This document shows, piece after piece, positions 26,362 to 35,738 of a stretch of DNA of 35,738 nucleotides (the stretch's first letter is position 1; each line of letters begins with the position of its first letter). The DNA lies in the NCBI GenBank assembly GCA_019561615.1, contig JAHEQA010000045.1, positions 1-35,738 on the forward strand, in the 5' to 3' direction. The position numbers were made by a program, and so were the translations under genes. The notes below the pieces were generated by a model. It was given only the letters and a program-made list of their open reading frames with translations, did no database searches and was not told the origin of the DNA. The stretch comes from Methanothermococcus sp. SCGC AD-155-E23. GTDB taxonomy: Archaea > AGJL01 > Methanococci > Methanococcales > Methanococcaceae.

Positions 26362-27049
26362 TTTTTATCCTTATAACAATACTCCCTGGATTCTCCACAC
26401 CCTTGAAAGAGGAAACCATTCCAACAAGGGTATTTTTAACAACCTTGGAAACAAAGGGATTTAGGGGTATTCTTCTCCCATCCACTACAAGTTCTACCTC
26501 CCTAGAGAGTGCACAGTCCCTCCAACTTAACTCCCCTCTAATTAACCTCTCAACAAACTCCCTACAGTTATAACCACAGTGTCCACAGTTAAGGTTGTAG
26601 GTGGGAACAACACTCTTATCCAGGATCTCCTTAACAACATCCTCTGTATTATACTCCATATTCTCAACAACCCTAATGGTATGGCTATCTACAAGTTCCC
26701 TCCCCTCCCCGTCTTTCACAGTAACTATTTTAGGTATATTCAACTTCCTTAACTTTTCCTTAAACCCCTCCACTATAACAAGGTCAACATCTAACTTGGA
26801 GAGTATCTCCTCCAAGTCCATTACCCCATAGAAAAAAGTAGTTCTACCCCTAACATCTGAAAGAACTGTTACATCTGCATAACCTTGAAATCTGTAGGTG
26901 TCTGTCCCCTCCCTCTCCACCTCTACAGGGTGGCCACTGTGTTTCACCACTGCCACCTTAAGACCTCTCTCCTTTAGCACCTTCAATACATCACATATCA
27001 AGGTAGTTTTGCCAGAGTTCTTAGGACCTACAACTCCAACAACCCTCAA
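26354..27049 (-). CDS. mobB: MobB-like protein with C-terminal Fe-S motif
   Basis: 231-residue P-loop GTPase-like protein of the MobB family, which aids formation of molybdopterin (or tungstopterin) guanine dinucleotide. Walker A GPKNSGKTTL lies at about 8-17, with VKHSGHP (about 39) and VIVEGFKEK (about 103). The C-terminal part has CGHCGYNCREFV and a further Cys in SWRDC, like a four-cysteine FeS domain, an extension seen in archaeal MobB proteins. TTG 27049 is the likely start, with AAAGGTGAT nine bases upstream; the GTG at 27058 is part of it. In this setting it would serve formylmethanofuran dehydrogenase or formate dehydrogenase. Confidence 0.87.
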   Translation of the reverse strand: MRVVGVVGPKNSGKTTLICDVLKVLKERGLKVAVVKHSGHPVEVEREGTDTYRFQGYADVTVLSDVRGRTTFFYGVMDLEEILSKLDVDLVIVEGFKEKLRKLNIPKIVTVKDGEGRELVDSHTIRVVENMEYNTEDVVKEILDKSVVPTYNLNCGHCGYNCREFVERLIRGELSWRDCALSREVELVVDGRRIPLNPFVSKVVKNTLVGMVSSFKGVENPGSIVIRIKRK

Positions 27050-27076
27050 AGGTATCACCTTTAAAAAATAATAAAA

Positions 27077-28291
27077 TTAGAAGGTTTTTATCTCCCCCCT
27101 TATAACCCTCTCCATAACCTCTGGAATTCTATCCAACCATTTTTTAGCAATATCCTTTGCCTTAGGCTCTATATCCTCTACGCTGTAACCCTCCTCAGTT
27201 ATTACCTCTATATCCAGGATTTTCGGTTCATTAATTGGCCTTCCTATCTGGCTGAGTATTTTAACGTAACACTCTTTAACTCCCTTTATCTCTGCAACCT
27301 CCCTGGCTATTATATGGGCAAGTATGTTGTATATCTTGCCCACGTGATTTACAGGGTTCTTACCACTGGCTGCCTCCATACTCATTGGTCTAAAGGGGGT
27401 TATCAACCCATTTACCCTGTTACCCCTTCCCACTGAACCGTCATCACCCATCTCTGCAGAGGTCCCAGTTACTGTCAGGTATACACTTTCACCACTGTCT
27501 GCAGTGTTTATAAATACCTCCACCTGGTAGTCCTTTGCAATCTCCTTAGCCAGCTTCTCCACCTTCTCCTTAACCTTCCTCTTTACCTCGTAGTACTCCT
27601 CAAGGGACTTTACATATTTATCCACCACTGCCATGGCTATAGTTAAGGTGATCTTCTTCCCCTCCCTTAGACCCATAACCTTTATATCCTCCCCAACTGC
27701 GGGAATCTCCTCCTTTAACTCTTTACTGTTTAAAAATCTCTCTGTCTCCAAGACCAGTTTCTCCGTGGTACTCAGTGGGGCGTATCCCACACCAAAGGAG
27801 GTGTCATTTGCCAGGGGTATCTCAGATTTTCTCCTTTCAAATACTTCGATGAGATCTGTAGAACCTTGCCCCATCCTACAGTCTATTATTACATCCCTAT
27901 CTATGTTTATGTTTCTCAGGGTCTTCCTTAGATAGGCTCTTGCAGCCTCCACGGCAACAGTTCCAGTGGGCAATTTAACAATCTCACCCTTCTCCCTGTC
28001 CAGTATCTCCATGGTAGCCCTTCCAGATATAAGAATATAGATGGGGCTAACCATGTGACCTCCTCCAAATTTAGGGTAGGCGTGGCCACCAACAAGTTCC
28101 ACCTGGTCTGTGTTGTGGTGAAGGATAGTACCTACCTTCTCCCTGTACATCTTGCAGAGTGCAGTACTTACACTTTCAGCTATACCGTCGCAGATGCTGT
28201 CTGGATGGCCTAGTCCCTTTCTCTCCACGATCTCAATATCCCTCTCCTCTACAGGTATGGTGTTTAGCTTCTTAACTACGATATTGGCCAC
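27077..28291 (-). CDS. mat: Archaeal S-adenosylmethionine synthetase
   Basis: 404-residue archaeal-type methionine adenosyltransferase, which makes SAM from methionine and ATP. Family landmarks include [18 protein letters not shown] (about 23-40), [40 protein letters not shown] and [20 protein letters not shown]. The GTG at 28291 gives [10 protein letters not shown], matching other Methanococcales; it has CTGGTGAT eight bases upstream, while the ATG at 28309 would add six residues made from the ribosome binding site. Divergent from thi4, sharing an 89-bp promoter region. Confidence 0.95.
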   Translation of the reverse strand: MANIVVKKLNTIPVEERDIEIVERKGLGHPDSICDGIAESVSTALCKMYREKVGTILHHNTDQVELVGGHAYPKFGGGHMVSPIYILISGRATMEILDREKGEIVKLPTGTVAVEAARAYLRKTLRNINIDRDVIIDCRMGQGSTDLIEVFERRKSEIPLANDTSFGVGYAPLSTTEKLVLETERFLNSKELKEEIPAVGEDIKVMGLREGKKITLTIAMAVVDKYVKSLEEYYEVKRKVKEKVEKLAKEIAKDYQVEVFINTADSGESVYLTVTGTSAEMGDDGSVGRGNRVNGLITPFRPMSMEAASGKNPVNHVGKIYNILAHIIAREVAEIKGVKECYVKILSQIGRPINEPKILDIEVITEEGYSVEDIEPKAKDIAKKWLDRIPEVMERVIRGEIKTF

Positions 28292-29169
<878 letters not shown>

Positions 29170-29204
29170 CTTCTATTTTTTAATAAAAGTTACATGTGAA
29201 GATA

Positions 29205-29699
29205 ATGGAGAACATTAGGATTAGAAGGATGAGATACGAGGATATACCCCAGGTAGTGGAGATAGAGAGGAACTCTTTTAGTCAACCTTACCCTCCACTT
29301 CTCATAATGCAGATACTCTCCTACTTTCCCCAGGGGTTTCTAGTGGCAGAGGATGAGAGGAGTAAGAAGGTAGTAGGCTACATCATGGGACTGATAGAGT
29401 TTGGACATGGACATATAATATCCATTGCAACCTCTAAAGAGTATAGAAAAAGGGGCATAGGTAGTGCACTACTAAAGGAGCTAGAGGATATTCTATTTAA
29501 AAAGTACAACGTTGCCTATATAACTCTAGAGGTAAGGTTCAACAACAGGGAGGCAAGACTATTCTACTACAAGAGGGGTTATATGGACAAGAGGCTTCTA
29601 CCAAGGTACTACGAGGACGGTACAGATGCTATTCTCATGATAAAAAAGAACCCCTATATGGACTTACCTAATCCCCCAGTTGTAGTAAGTATGTGGTAG
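29205..29699 (+). CDS. rimI: GNAT N-acetyltransferase, RimI-like
   Basis: 164-residue GNAT-fold enzyme resembling archaeal Ard1/RimI, which acetylates protein N-termini. The acetyl-CoA pyrophosphate loop is SKEYRKRGIGSALLKELE (about 84-101, RxxGxG/A), and the NNREARLFYYKRGY motif (about 122-135) is typical. The N-terminal RMRYEDIPQVVEIERNSF is also family-like. ATG 29205 is preferred, since the GTG at 29196 is inside its ribosome binding site. It ends 3 bp before mscS, so the two are probably translated from one message with thi4 nearby upstream. Confidence 0.88.
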   Translation: MENIRIRRMRYEDIPQVVEIERNSFSQPYPPLLIMQILSYFPQGFLVAEDERSKKVVGYIMGLIEFGHGHIISIATSKEYRKRGIGSALLKELEDILFKKYNVAYITLEVRFNNREARLFYYKRGYMDKRLLPRYYEDGTDAILMIKKNPYMDLPNPPVVVSMW

Positions 29700-29702
29700 G
29701 TT

Positions 29703-30683
29703 ATGATAGATAGGAAGATCCTCTTTCGGGGCAAATTCCTAATAAAGATTTTAGCCCTTATTTTAATACTCTACTACCTATGTCTCAAGTTAAAGATCTA
29801 CAAGTATCTATTTATCCTCGAGTTGTATATCAACGAGATAGTTATAACGGCAGCCCTAATACTAGGTACCTTGATATTCCTGGATATCTCCCTTGAGTTG
29901 ATAAGGGAATTCTTTGAAAAGAGGGGGGAGTTAAGGGACTATCCAATTTTTGCATCAGTTTTCAAGTATGTAACATGGTTTGTCGCCGGATTGATAGGTA
30001 TCTCCATTCTATACAATGACATAGGTTCCCTTCTAATGTCTCTAGGTATTATAGGTGCAGCCCTTACCTTTGCACTCCAGAGACCTATTATGAACTTTGC
30101 AGGGTGGATAAATATAGTGATAACTAGGCCCTTCAAGATAAACGACAGAATATACATAAAGAACATAGGGATGGGTGACGTATACAAGATAGACACCATG
30201 CATATCTATCTAAGGGAGGTTGTTGGAGAGCCCACTGGAAGAACCCTTATAATACCTAACGCCTACGTACTAACTAACGCCATAACAAATTACACCAAGG
30301 GATCACCTTATATCTGGGATAACGTCAAGGTAGTAGTTACCTACGAGAGTAACTTTGAAAAGGCCAGGAGGTTAGTTTTAGAGGCCTGTGAGGAGGTAGT
30401 GGGAGATCTTATGAAGGAGTTGGCGGAGATCTGGAGAAATAAACCTAGACCCTTTACAAGTGCAAAGGTCTACGACAGACCTATTCTAAGGGTGAACTTC
30501 TTAGAGAGAGGTATTGAGTTAAAGGTTAGATACCTGGTAAATGTCTTTGAGTGGGCAGAGGTAAAGACCGAGATCTTCAGTAGAATAATAGAGAAGATCA
30601 AAAAAGAGAAGGATGTTGAGATAGCCTATCCACATCTGGAGGTTATATACAGACCTAAGGAAAAGAATACCCCTAATACTTAA
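29703..30683 (+). CDS. mscS: MscS-family mechanosensitive channel
   Basis: 326-residue small-conductance mechanosensitive channel that opens under membrane tension to release solutes during osmotic downshift. Four hydrophobic segments are seen (about 10-30, 42-65, 80-102, 107-130); the last is the pore-lining helix, LGIIGAALTFALQRPIMNFA. The beta domain follows (ITRPFKINDRIYI..., about 139 on), and the alpha/beta C-terminal domain covers about 210-326. Resembles Methanocaldococcus MscMJ-type channels. Overlaps the 3' end of glmM on the opposite strand by 11 bp. Confidence 0.9.
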   Translation: MIDRKILFRGKFLIKILALILILYYLCLKLKIYKYLFILELYINEIVITAALILGTLIFLDISLELIREFFEKRGELRDYPIFASVFKYVTWFVAGLIGISILYNDIGSLLMSLGIIGAALTFALQRPIMNFAGWINIVITRPFKINDRIYIKNIGMGDVYKIDTMHIYLREVVGEPTGRTLIIPNAYVLTNAITNYTKGSPYIWDNVKVVVTYESNFEKARRLVLEACEEVVGDLMKELAEIWRNKPRPFTSAKVYDRPILRVNFLERGIELKVRYLVNVFEWAEVKTEIFSRIIEKIKKEKDVEIAYPHLEVIYRPKEKNTPNT

Positions 30684-32019
30684 GGGCACTTAAAGCCTCC
30701 TTTACCAACTTAACACTTTTCTCCAGGAGATCCCTTGCAATAGTACTATTTTTCCCCTCCACCCTTATCCTTATACAGGGTTCAGTTCCAGAGGGTCTTA
30801 TAAGTACCCAACCATCCTCCAGGTTAAACCTAGCTCCATCTACAGTTTCAGGGCTCCTCTGGAATATCTTCTCCCCATGTTCTATAACGTACTTCATAAC
30901 AAGGGCCTTCTTACTTTCCTCACAGGGTATCTTCTCCCTTAGGTTTACATAGGAGGGTACCTGATCTAAGAGGTTACAAAGTTTCTCGTCGAAGTACTCC
31001 ATCATCTCCAGAATCCTTAAACCAGAGAGTATTCCATCTGGAGTCATATGTATATCTCCATGGATCCAGGTACCAGAGGGTTCTCCTCCAAAGAGGGCCC
31101 CGTATCTAGAGAGTGCCTGGGACACTGCCACATCTCCAACCTTGGTCCTAATAACCTTAACTTTATCTCCAAGGTACTCCTCCAGGGACATGGAGGCATC
31201 CACCGTAGTTACTATCACCTTACTCCCAGTTTTTTCCACTATATATTTAGAGAATACTGCAAGTAACTTGTCAAAATCAGCTATCCTACCCCTCTCATCT
31301 ATAGCCACCATCCTGTCTCCATCTCCGTCATGGGCTATCCCTATGTAATTTCCTCCTCCCTGATTTAATCCCTTAACTATTCTCATGGTCTCCTGGAGGT
31401 TCTCCCCACTGGGTTCAGGCATCCTCCCTACAAACCTCCCATCTACATGGGCATTTAGGGATATAACATGGGATCCAACATCTGTAAATAGATAGGGGGA
31501 GATAACAGCACTTGCCCCGTTGGCACAATCCACAACTACGTTAAACTCCCTAGATATGGAGAGATGTTTAAGGATATGGCCCCTGTACTCCCTTAGTGCA
31601 TTCTCATCCCTTAACACCTCTCCAACAGATCTCCAATCCACCCTTTTAAAGTTACCTCTAAATATAATCTCCTCTATCTCCCTCTCCTCCTCAGGACTGT
31701 AGGGGGTACCCTCCCTTTTAAAGAGTTTTATACCGTTGTACTCTGGAGGGTTGTGGGAGGCAGTTATCATAACACCTACCTCCCCTTTCCTCGTGGAAAA
31801 ACCTAAGGTTGGAGTGGGGGCAATACCTATATCTGTAATTGTAGCCCCTCCACTTAAGAGACCTGATATGAGGGCACTCTTTATCAACTCCCCAGTAGTC
31901 CTGTTATCCCTGGCAACAACTACATCCTTCACCTTCTGGGATAGGGCAAAACCAATCTTATAGGCGATCTGGGGATCTAGATCCTTCATCCTTATACCTG
32001 AGGTTCCAAAGAGTCTCAT
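30673..32019 (-). CDS. glmM: Phosphoglucosamine mutase
   Basis: 448-residue alpha-D-phosphohexomutase, probably converting glucosamine-6-phosphate to glucosamine-1-phosphate for UDP-GlcNAc and surface glycans. The four standard motifs are intact: catalytic phosphoserine loop TASHNPPEYNG (about 92-102), metal loop DGDGDR (about 238-243), sugar-binding GGEPSGT (about 323) and the phosphate-binding RPSGTEPCIRI near the C-terminus. Archaeal members may have broader activity (phosphomannomutase), so the sugar specificity is inferred. It is divergent from mfnF, with a 59-bp AT-rich spacer. Confidence 0.92.
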   Translation of the reverse strand: MRLFGTSGIRMKDLDPQIAYKIGFALSQKVKDVVVARDNRTTGELIKSALISGLLSGGATITDIGIAPTPTLGFSTRKGEVGVMITASHNPPEYNGIKLFKREGTPYSPEEEREIEEIIFRGNFKRVDWRSVGEVLRDENALREYRGHILKHLSISREFNVVVDCANGASAVISPYLFTDVGSHVISLNAHVDGRFVGRMPEPSGENLQETMRIVKGLNQGGGNYIGIAHDGDGDRMVAIDERGRIADFDKLLAVFSKYIVEKTGSKVIVTTVDASMSLEEYLGDKVKVIRTKVGDVAVSQALSRYGALFGGEPSGTWIHGDIHMTPDGILSGLRILEMMEYFDEKLCNLLDQVPSYVNLREKIPCEESKKALVMKYVIEHGEKIFQRSPETVDGARFNLEDGWVLIRPSGTEPCIRIRVEGKNSTIARDLLEKSVKLVKEALSALKY

Positions 32020-32078
32020 GTTATCAACCTTAACTTAATTTAAATAAAAATAAGGGTTATCTTATATAAGGTGGTATT

Positions 32079-33065
32079 GTGATCCTTGGGATTGATATAG
32101 GAGGGGCAAATACAAAGGTAACTGAGTTAAAGGGAGGGGATTACAGGATACATCACATCTACCTCCCCCTGTGGAAGAGAAGGGACAAACTTGAGGAACT
32201 TTTAAAGAGATATAACAGGGAGGATGTGGAAAAAGTTGGTATAGTTATGACAGCTGAGCTGGTGGATAGATACAGGAGTAAGAGGGAGGGTGTGGAGGAT
32301 ATATTAAAAACTGTGGAAAGGGCCTTTCCCAACAAGGATATCTATATCTTTGATGTAGAGGGGAACTTTCTAGATGTAGATGCTGCCAGGAGGGACTATA
32401 TTAAAGTCTCGGCCTCAAATTGGACTGCCACTGCCTACTTTGTAATAAGGGATATCTGTGACACCTGTATACTTGTAGATATGGGTTCTACAACAACAGA
32501 TATCATACCTATAAGGGAGGGGAAGGTACTGGCTGAAAAGACAGATCTAAAGAGGTTGATGAGTAACCAGTTGGTATATGTGGGGACACTTAGAACCCCC
32601 CTCTCCTTTCTCAGTAGTACTGTAACCTTTAGAGGTTGTAAGACCAATGTAGCCTCTGAGTACTTCTCCATAACAGGGGATATAAACCTTATACTGAATA
32701 AGATAGGGGAAGAGGACTATACCTGTGATACACCAGATGGTTCCCCTGTGGACAGGGAGAGTTGTATGAGGAGGGTAGCTAGGATACTATGTAGCGATCT
32801 AGAGGAGGTAAAGGAGGAGGAAATAGTAGATATATCCCATCAACTCTACAGTAAACTTCTAGATACGATCAGATATAACGTAGATCGTATCTCCCAGAGG
32901 TACGGTATTGAAGATGTTGTTATTACAGGTCTTGGGGAGGGGATACTGAGGGAGGCCCTGGAGGGTTACAGTATGCTATCTATAGGGGAGATGTATGGAA
33001 GGGAGGTGTCCCTCTGCACTCCAAGTTTTGCAGTGGCTAAGTTGTTAGAGGGTTGGCAGAAGTGA
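32079..33065 (+). CDS. mfnF: MfnF-like methanofuran biosynthesis enzyme
   Basis: 328-residue ASKHA-fold protein of the hydantoinase/oxoprolinase-related family found in methanogens. MfnF in Methanocaldococcus joins (5-aminomethyl-3-furyl)methyl diphosphate with gamma-glutamyltyramine in methanofuran synthesis. Phosphate-binding motifs are LGIDIGGANTKV (about 3-14) and LVDMGSTTTDIIPI (about 131-144); later motifs are TFRGCKTNVASEYF and DVVITGLGEGI. GTG start with AAGGTGG upstream. It begins a plus-strand run with rnp4, dapB and trmY. The identification rests on family recognition rather than on substrate evidence. Confidence 0.87.
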   Translation: MILGIDIGGANTKVTELKGGDYRIHHIYLPLWKRRDKLEELLKRYNREDVEKVGIVMTAELVDRYRSKREGVEDILKTVERAFPNKDIYIFDVEGNFLDVDAARRDYIKVSASNWTATAYFVIRDICDTCILVDMGSTTTDIIPIREGKVLAEKTDLKRLMSNQLVYVGTLRTPLSFLSSTVTFRGCKTNVASEYFSITGDINLILNKIGEEDYTCDTPDGSPVDRESCMRRVARILCSDLEEVKEEEIVDISHQLYSKLLDTIRYNVDRISQRYGIEDVVITGLGEGILREALEGYSMLSIGEMYGREVSLCTPSFAVAKLLEGWQK

Positions 33066-33069
33066 AAAC

Positions 33070-33441
33070 ATGGGATACAGTAAAAGGAAGATAAAAAAGA
33101 TAAAGGAGATAGCCCTGGAGAGGATAGAGATCCTTATGAATCTTGCTGAAGAGGCCTATAGGAAAGGTCAACTGGAGAGGATGAGGAGGTATATAGAGTT
33201 AAGTAGAAGGATTGCAATGAAGGCAAGGGTACGTTTTCCAAAGAAGTGGAAGAGGAGGATATGTAAGAAGTGTCTTACAATACTTGTCTACGGGGTGAAC
33301 TGTACCGTGAGAACTGTCAGTGACAAGAGCTGTCCCCATGTAGCTATAAAGTGCCTAAACTGTGGTAACGTTATTAAGATCCCAATGGTAAGGGAGAAAA
33401 AGCTAAAGAGAAGACTTAAAAGAATGGCATCTACAAAATAA
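33070..33441 (+). CDS. rnp4: RNase P protein component 4 (Rpr2/Rpp21)
   Basis: 123-residue basic protein of archaeal RNase P, which removes tRNA 5' leaders. Residues 1-60 are helical and basic (KRKIKKIKEIALERIEIL), followed by a zinc ribbon with CKKC (about 64-67) and CLNCG (about 96-100), the four zinc ligands of the Rpr2 family. A lysine-rich tail follows. It starts 4 bp after mfnF, and dapB follows 11 bp downstream. This fits an archaeal housekeeping operon with an RNA-processing partner. Confidence 0.93.
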   Translation: MGYSKRKIKKIKEIALERIEILMNLAEEAYRKGQLERMRRYIELSRRIAMKARVRFPKKWKRRICKKCLTILVYGVNCTVRTVSDKSCPHVAIKCLNCGNVIKIPMVREKKLKRRLKRMASTK

Positions 33442-33452
33442 AAGGTGATTCA

Positions 33453-34268
33453 ATGGTAATTAAGGTTGCAGTAACTGGCGCCCTGGGGAGGATGGGTAGT
33501 GGAATTATAAAAAGTTTATGTCAACATCCAGATCTTAAGTTAGTCGCTGCAGTTGAGGCTCCCAACCATGAGAAGAGGGGAAAAGATATTGGTAAGTTGT
33601 TGGGCATAGGTGAGGTGGGGGTGGTATTAGAGACTGCAGATAGATTGGAGGAGGTTTTAAAGGAGAGTAAACCTGATGTCCTCGTTGATTTTACAACCCC
33701 CGAAGCCACTGTAAAAACTGTTAAGGTCTCTGCACCTCAAGGTATAAATCTAGTTATTGGGACTACAGGGTTTACCGAGGAACAGAGGAAGGAGATAGAA
33801 AGTACTATAGAAAAGTATGGAGTTGCCGCTGTAATATCCCAAAACTACGCTATAGGTGTAAATATATTCTTTAAGGTTTTGGAGTTTTTAGCTAAAAAAC
33901 TTGGAGATTACGACATAGAGATAGTGGAGATGCATCACAGGTACAAGAGGGATGCTCCAAGTGGCACTGCCCTGAGGGCTGCCAAGATTATAAGTGACAA
34001 CCTAGAGAGGGAGGTATCCATTATCTACGGGAGGGTAGGTATCCTTGGGGAGAGAAAGAAAGAGGAGATATGTATTCACGCCATAAGAGGAGGGGATGTT
34101 GTAGGGGAGCATACAGTTATATTTGCAGGGGATGGTGAAAGATTGGAGGTTACCCACAGGGCCAGTAGTAGACAGGCCTTTGTAAATGGGGTGATACTTG
34201 CAATTAGATTCATTGCTGGAAAGAGGGGAGGTATATACGATACCTTCGATGTACTAGGTCTAAGGTGA
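33453..34268 (+). CDS. dapB: 4-hydroxy-tetrahydrodipicolinate reductase
   Basis: 271-residue NAD(P)H-dependent reductase of lysine (diaminopimelate) synthesis. The N-terminal nucleotide-binding loop [13 protein letters not shown] is at about 5-17, FTTPE (about 81) and GTTG (about 104) follow, and the active site [19 protein letters not shown] (about 156-174) is complete. The remainder is the catalytic/tetramerisation domain. The ribosome binding site (AAAGGTGATTCA) is identical to that of the fni gene at the end of the window. In Methanococcales the following step uses a DapL aminotransferase. Confidence 0.96.
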   Translation: MVIKVAVTGALGRMGSGIIKSLCQHPDLKLVAAVEAPNHEKRGKDIGKLLGIGEVGVVLETADRLEEVLKESKPDVLVDFTTPEATVKTVKVSAPQGINLVIGTTGFTEEQRKEIESTIEKYGVAAVISQNYAIGVNIFFKVLEFLAKKLGDYDIEIVEMHHRYKRDAPSGTALRAAKIISDNLEREVSIIYGRVGILGERKKEEICIHAIRGGDVVGEHTVIFAGDGERLEVTHRASSRQAFVNGVILAIRFIAGKRGGIYDTFDVLGLR

Positions 34269-34273
34269 AAACC

Positions 34274-34900
34274 TTGAGGGAGTTTATTCTCAAGGCCAAC
34301 AAGGCCATAACCTCCGGGGATATCAATCTCAAGGACCTTCCAGGTAGTTGTGGCAGGCTGGACCTGGTATGTAGATGTATAAGTAGTGCATTTTTCCTCT
34401 CCCACGATATAAGGAGGGATACTGTCTTCTACTCTGTACACTATGGGAGACCTAACCCTCCAGTGGCCTTAAAGTTTGTAGGATCCCAGTTGAAGAGGGT
34501 AAGCCCAGATGAGAGAAGTATAGCTATTTTTATAAAGAAGGCTCTAAGTAGGGAACATGGACCTCAGTGGAGGGAGAGTACTCCAGGTATATACCATGCT
34601 AAAAAAGACTTCAGGGAGATAGTACTTGAGAAGGTAAGGGAGGGGAGAAATGTCTACCTCCTACATCTAAAGGGGAGACCTATAGAGGAGGTTATAAATG
34701 AAGAGACATATCCAGAGATGAGGGAGAGAGGTTTTGTCTTCATACTTGGAGATCACATAGGGCTAAGTGAGGAGGATGAGAGGTTTTTAAGGGATTTAGG
34801 GGTGGAGAGGATATCCCTATCCCCCCTGGAGTTACATGCAAACCAGTGTATAGATATAGTTCACAACGTACTTGACAAGTTAGAGTACAGGAGAGGTTAG
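34274..34900 (+). CDS. trmY: tRNA pseudouridine-54 N1-methyltransferase
   Basis: 208-residue SPOUT-class methyltransferase (DUF358) that makes N1-methylpseudouridine at tRNA position 54, using SAM. Family landmarks are the N-terminal [37 protein letters not shown] (about 25-41), the SPOUT knot with [17 protein letters not shown] (about 155-171) and [21 protein letters not shown] 34274 gives the family-like start and is preceded by AAGGTGA; the GTG at 34265 is within this site and overlaps dapB. It overlaps the metallophosphoesterase by 4 bp on the other strand. Confidence 0.93.
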   Translation: MREFILKANKAITSGDINLKDLPGSCGRLDLVCRCISSAFFLSHDIRRDTVFYSVHYGRPNPPVALKFVGSQLKRVSPDERSIAIFIKKALSREHGPQWRESTPGIYHAKKDFREIVLEKVREGRNVYLLHLKGRPIEEVINEETYPEMRERGFVFILGDHIGLSEEDERFLRDLGVERISLSPLELHANQCIDIVHNVLDKLEYRRG

Positions 34901-35553
34901 AAGTCATACAACTCTATACCCTTTACAATTACCCCCTCCCCTGTAGAGATATCAGAGAGGAAGAAGGATCTTGGAGAGGGGTTTACAATATATGTACTTC
35001 CCAGCTTGTCTATACATCTACTCTCGTGTATATGGCCACAGGCCACCAGTACAGGACTGTACTCCTGGATAATTCTTCTTATAGCCACACTACCTACGTG
35101 ACCATCTAAGGTCCTATCTGCCATTGTGTTGTAAGGCGGGGCATGACTTATGAGTATAAACCTACCTTTAATATCCTCTCCAATCTCTTTAACGGTGTTT
35201 ATAAATTTAAAGTATAACTCCTCCTCGGAGTACTCGTTGGGGGTGTTGAAGGGTGTCTTGTTACTTCCACCAATACCTACATAGTAGATACCACCTATAT
35301 TGACCCATCTTCCATCTAGGTTTATACCTAACTTGTTCATCTTCTCTATAACCTCAAGGGTGTCACAGTTCCCAGGAACTGCAAATACTTTTATACCCTC
35401 CTCTTGCAGATACCTTAAGTAATCTATCACCTTCAAGTCCCTACCAAAGTGTGTAATATCCCCTGAGACAAGGAGTACATCTGGTTTGTATTGAAGTACC
35501 CTACTTAGATGGTGATATCTGCCATGTAGATCAGTTATCCCTATCACCCTCAT
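34897..35553 (-). CDS. Calcineurin-like metallophosphoesterase
   Basis: 218-residue single-domain metallophosphoesterase. Metal-binding motifs are present in order: ITDLHGRYH (about 5-13), VSGDITHFG (about 33-41), VPGNCDT (about 60-66, GNCD replacing GNHD as in many archaeal proteins), ISHAPPYNT (about 141-149) and CGHIHES (about 176-182). ATG 35553 follows GGAGG; the earlier GTG at 35577 would add eight residues that include this site. Substrate unknown; relatives act on nucleotides or phosphodiesters. Divergent from fni, 58 bp away. Confidence 0.88.
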   Translation of the reverse strand: MRVIGITDLHGRYHHLSRVLQYKPDVLLVSGDITHFGRDLKVIDYLRYLQEEGIKVFAVPGNCDTLEVIEKMNKLGINLDGRWVNIGGIYYVGIGGSNKTPFNTPNEYSEEELYFKFINTVKEIGEDIKGRFILISHAPPYNTMADRTLDGHVGSVAIRRIIQEYSPVLVACGHIHESRCIDKLGSTYIVNPSPRSFFLSDISTGEGVIVKGIELYDF

Positions 35554-35611
35554 AGTATCCTCCAATTTTTTTAACACCTATAATAATTTTTTCTATAAAA
35601 AAGGTGATTCA

Positions 35612-35738
35612 ATGGGGGATAGAGATATACATCTGAGGAAGCTGGAGCATATCCTTATATGTAATCACTGTGACGTAGAGTATAAGAAAGGTACCCTCTT
35701 TAACGCTGTGGAGTTGATCCATAGGGGGGTGCCCAACT
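35612..35738 (+). CDS. fni: Isopentenyl-diphosphate isomerase type 2 (partial)
   Basis: Only the first 42 codons are in the window. The predicted start [20 protein letters not shown] and the following [20 protein letters not shown] match the N-terminus of FMN-dependent type 2 IPP isomerases of Methanococcales (RKLEHI...VELIH.G). The enzyme interconverts IPP and DMAPP for archaeal lipids. ATG 35612 has AAAAGGTGATTCA upstream, identical to the dapB leader. The remainder lies beyond 35738, so the active site cannot be checked. Confidence 0.8.
   Translation, partial: MGDRDIHLRKLEHILICNHCDVEYKKGTLFNAVELIHRGVPN

Overview
The window looks like a chromosomal segment of a thermophilic methanogenic archaeon of the order Methanococcales. 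The main evidence is a set of archaeal or methanogen-specific genes: an Hmd paralogue, MfnF (methanofuran synthesis), archaeal-type S-adenosylmethionine synthetase, GatE, TrmY, RNase P component 4, GINS, PCNA, archaeal phosphopantothenate synthetase, a Thi4-type thiazole synthase and type 2 IPP isomerase. Genes are tightly packed. Translation starts are mostly preceded by GGTGAT-type ribosome binding sites, and GTG and TTG starts are common. No rRNA, tRNA, CRISPR array, integrase or transposase was recognised. The genus was not determined.

Layout. Bases 1-97 are almost pure C, probably an assembly or sequencing artefact that cuts off the start of the Hmd paralogue (to 1037). A small hypothetical gene and 5'-deoxyadenosine deaminase (dadD) follow. 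Bases 2589-3683 hold no gene. They carry two tandem copies of a unit of about 420 bp, built from ten copies of a short dyad related to GGTGCG-N5-CGCACC; this is the most unusual structure in the window. A rightward block (3684-8375) holds a PHP phosphoesterase, AspRS, a MIP18-family protein, HisRS, and a thioredoxin-like lipoprotein with a CcdA-like membrane protein. A leftward block (8328-14019) holds PCNA, GINS, eL42, eS27, HypE, an orphan nucleotidyltransferase, an ABC-class ATPase and a U32-family protein.

Next come an aminotransferase (minus), a CobZ/PgpA-like phosphatase (plus), and a long minus-strand run: Get3/ArsA ATPase, DUF116, phosphopantothenate synthetase, a CBS-ParB/SerK-like protein, a NapH-like ferredoxin membrane protein, a small exported Cys/Asp/Asn-rich protein and an RCK-DHH phosphoesterase. 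topA (plus) meets gatE (minus) tail to tail; arsR, mobB and the SAM synthetase gene continue the minus strand. The right end holds thi4, rimI and mscS (plus), glmM (minus), then mfnF-rnp4-dapB-trmY (plus), a metallophosphoesterase (minus) and the first 42 codons of fni.

Functionally most genes are housekeeping: translation (AspRS, HisRS, GatE, eL42, eS27, TrmY, RNase P), replication and topology (PCNA, GINS, TopA), and cofactors (Hmd paralogue, MfnF, CobZ-like, MobB, Thi4, phosphopantothenate synthetase, SAM synthetase, HypE). The less understood parts are the tandem noncoding repeat, the ABC-ATPase/U32 pair, the CBS-ParB/SerK-like protein, the NapH-like/exported-protein pair, and the dyads upstream of arsR and topA.
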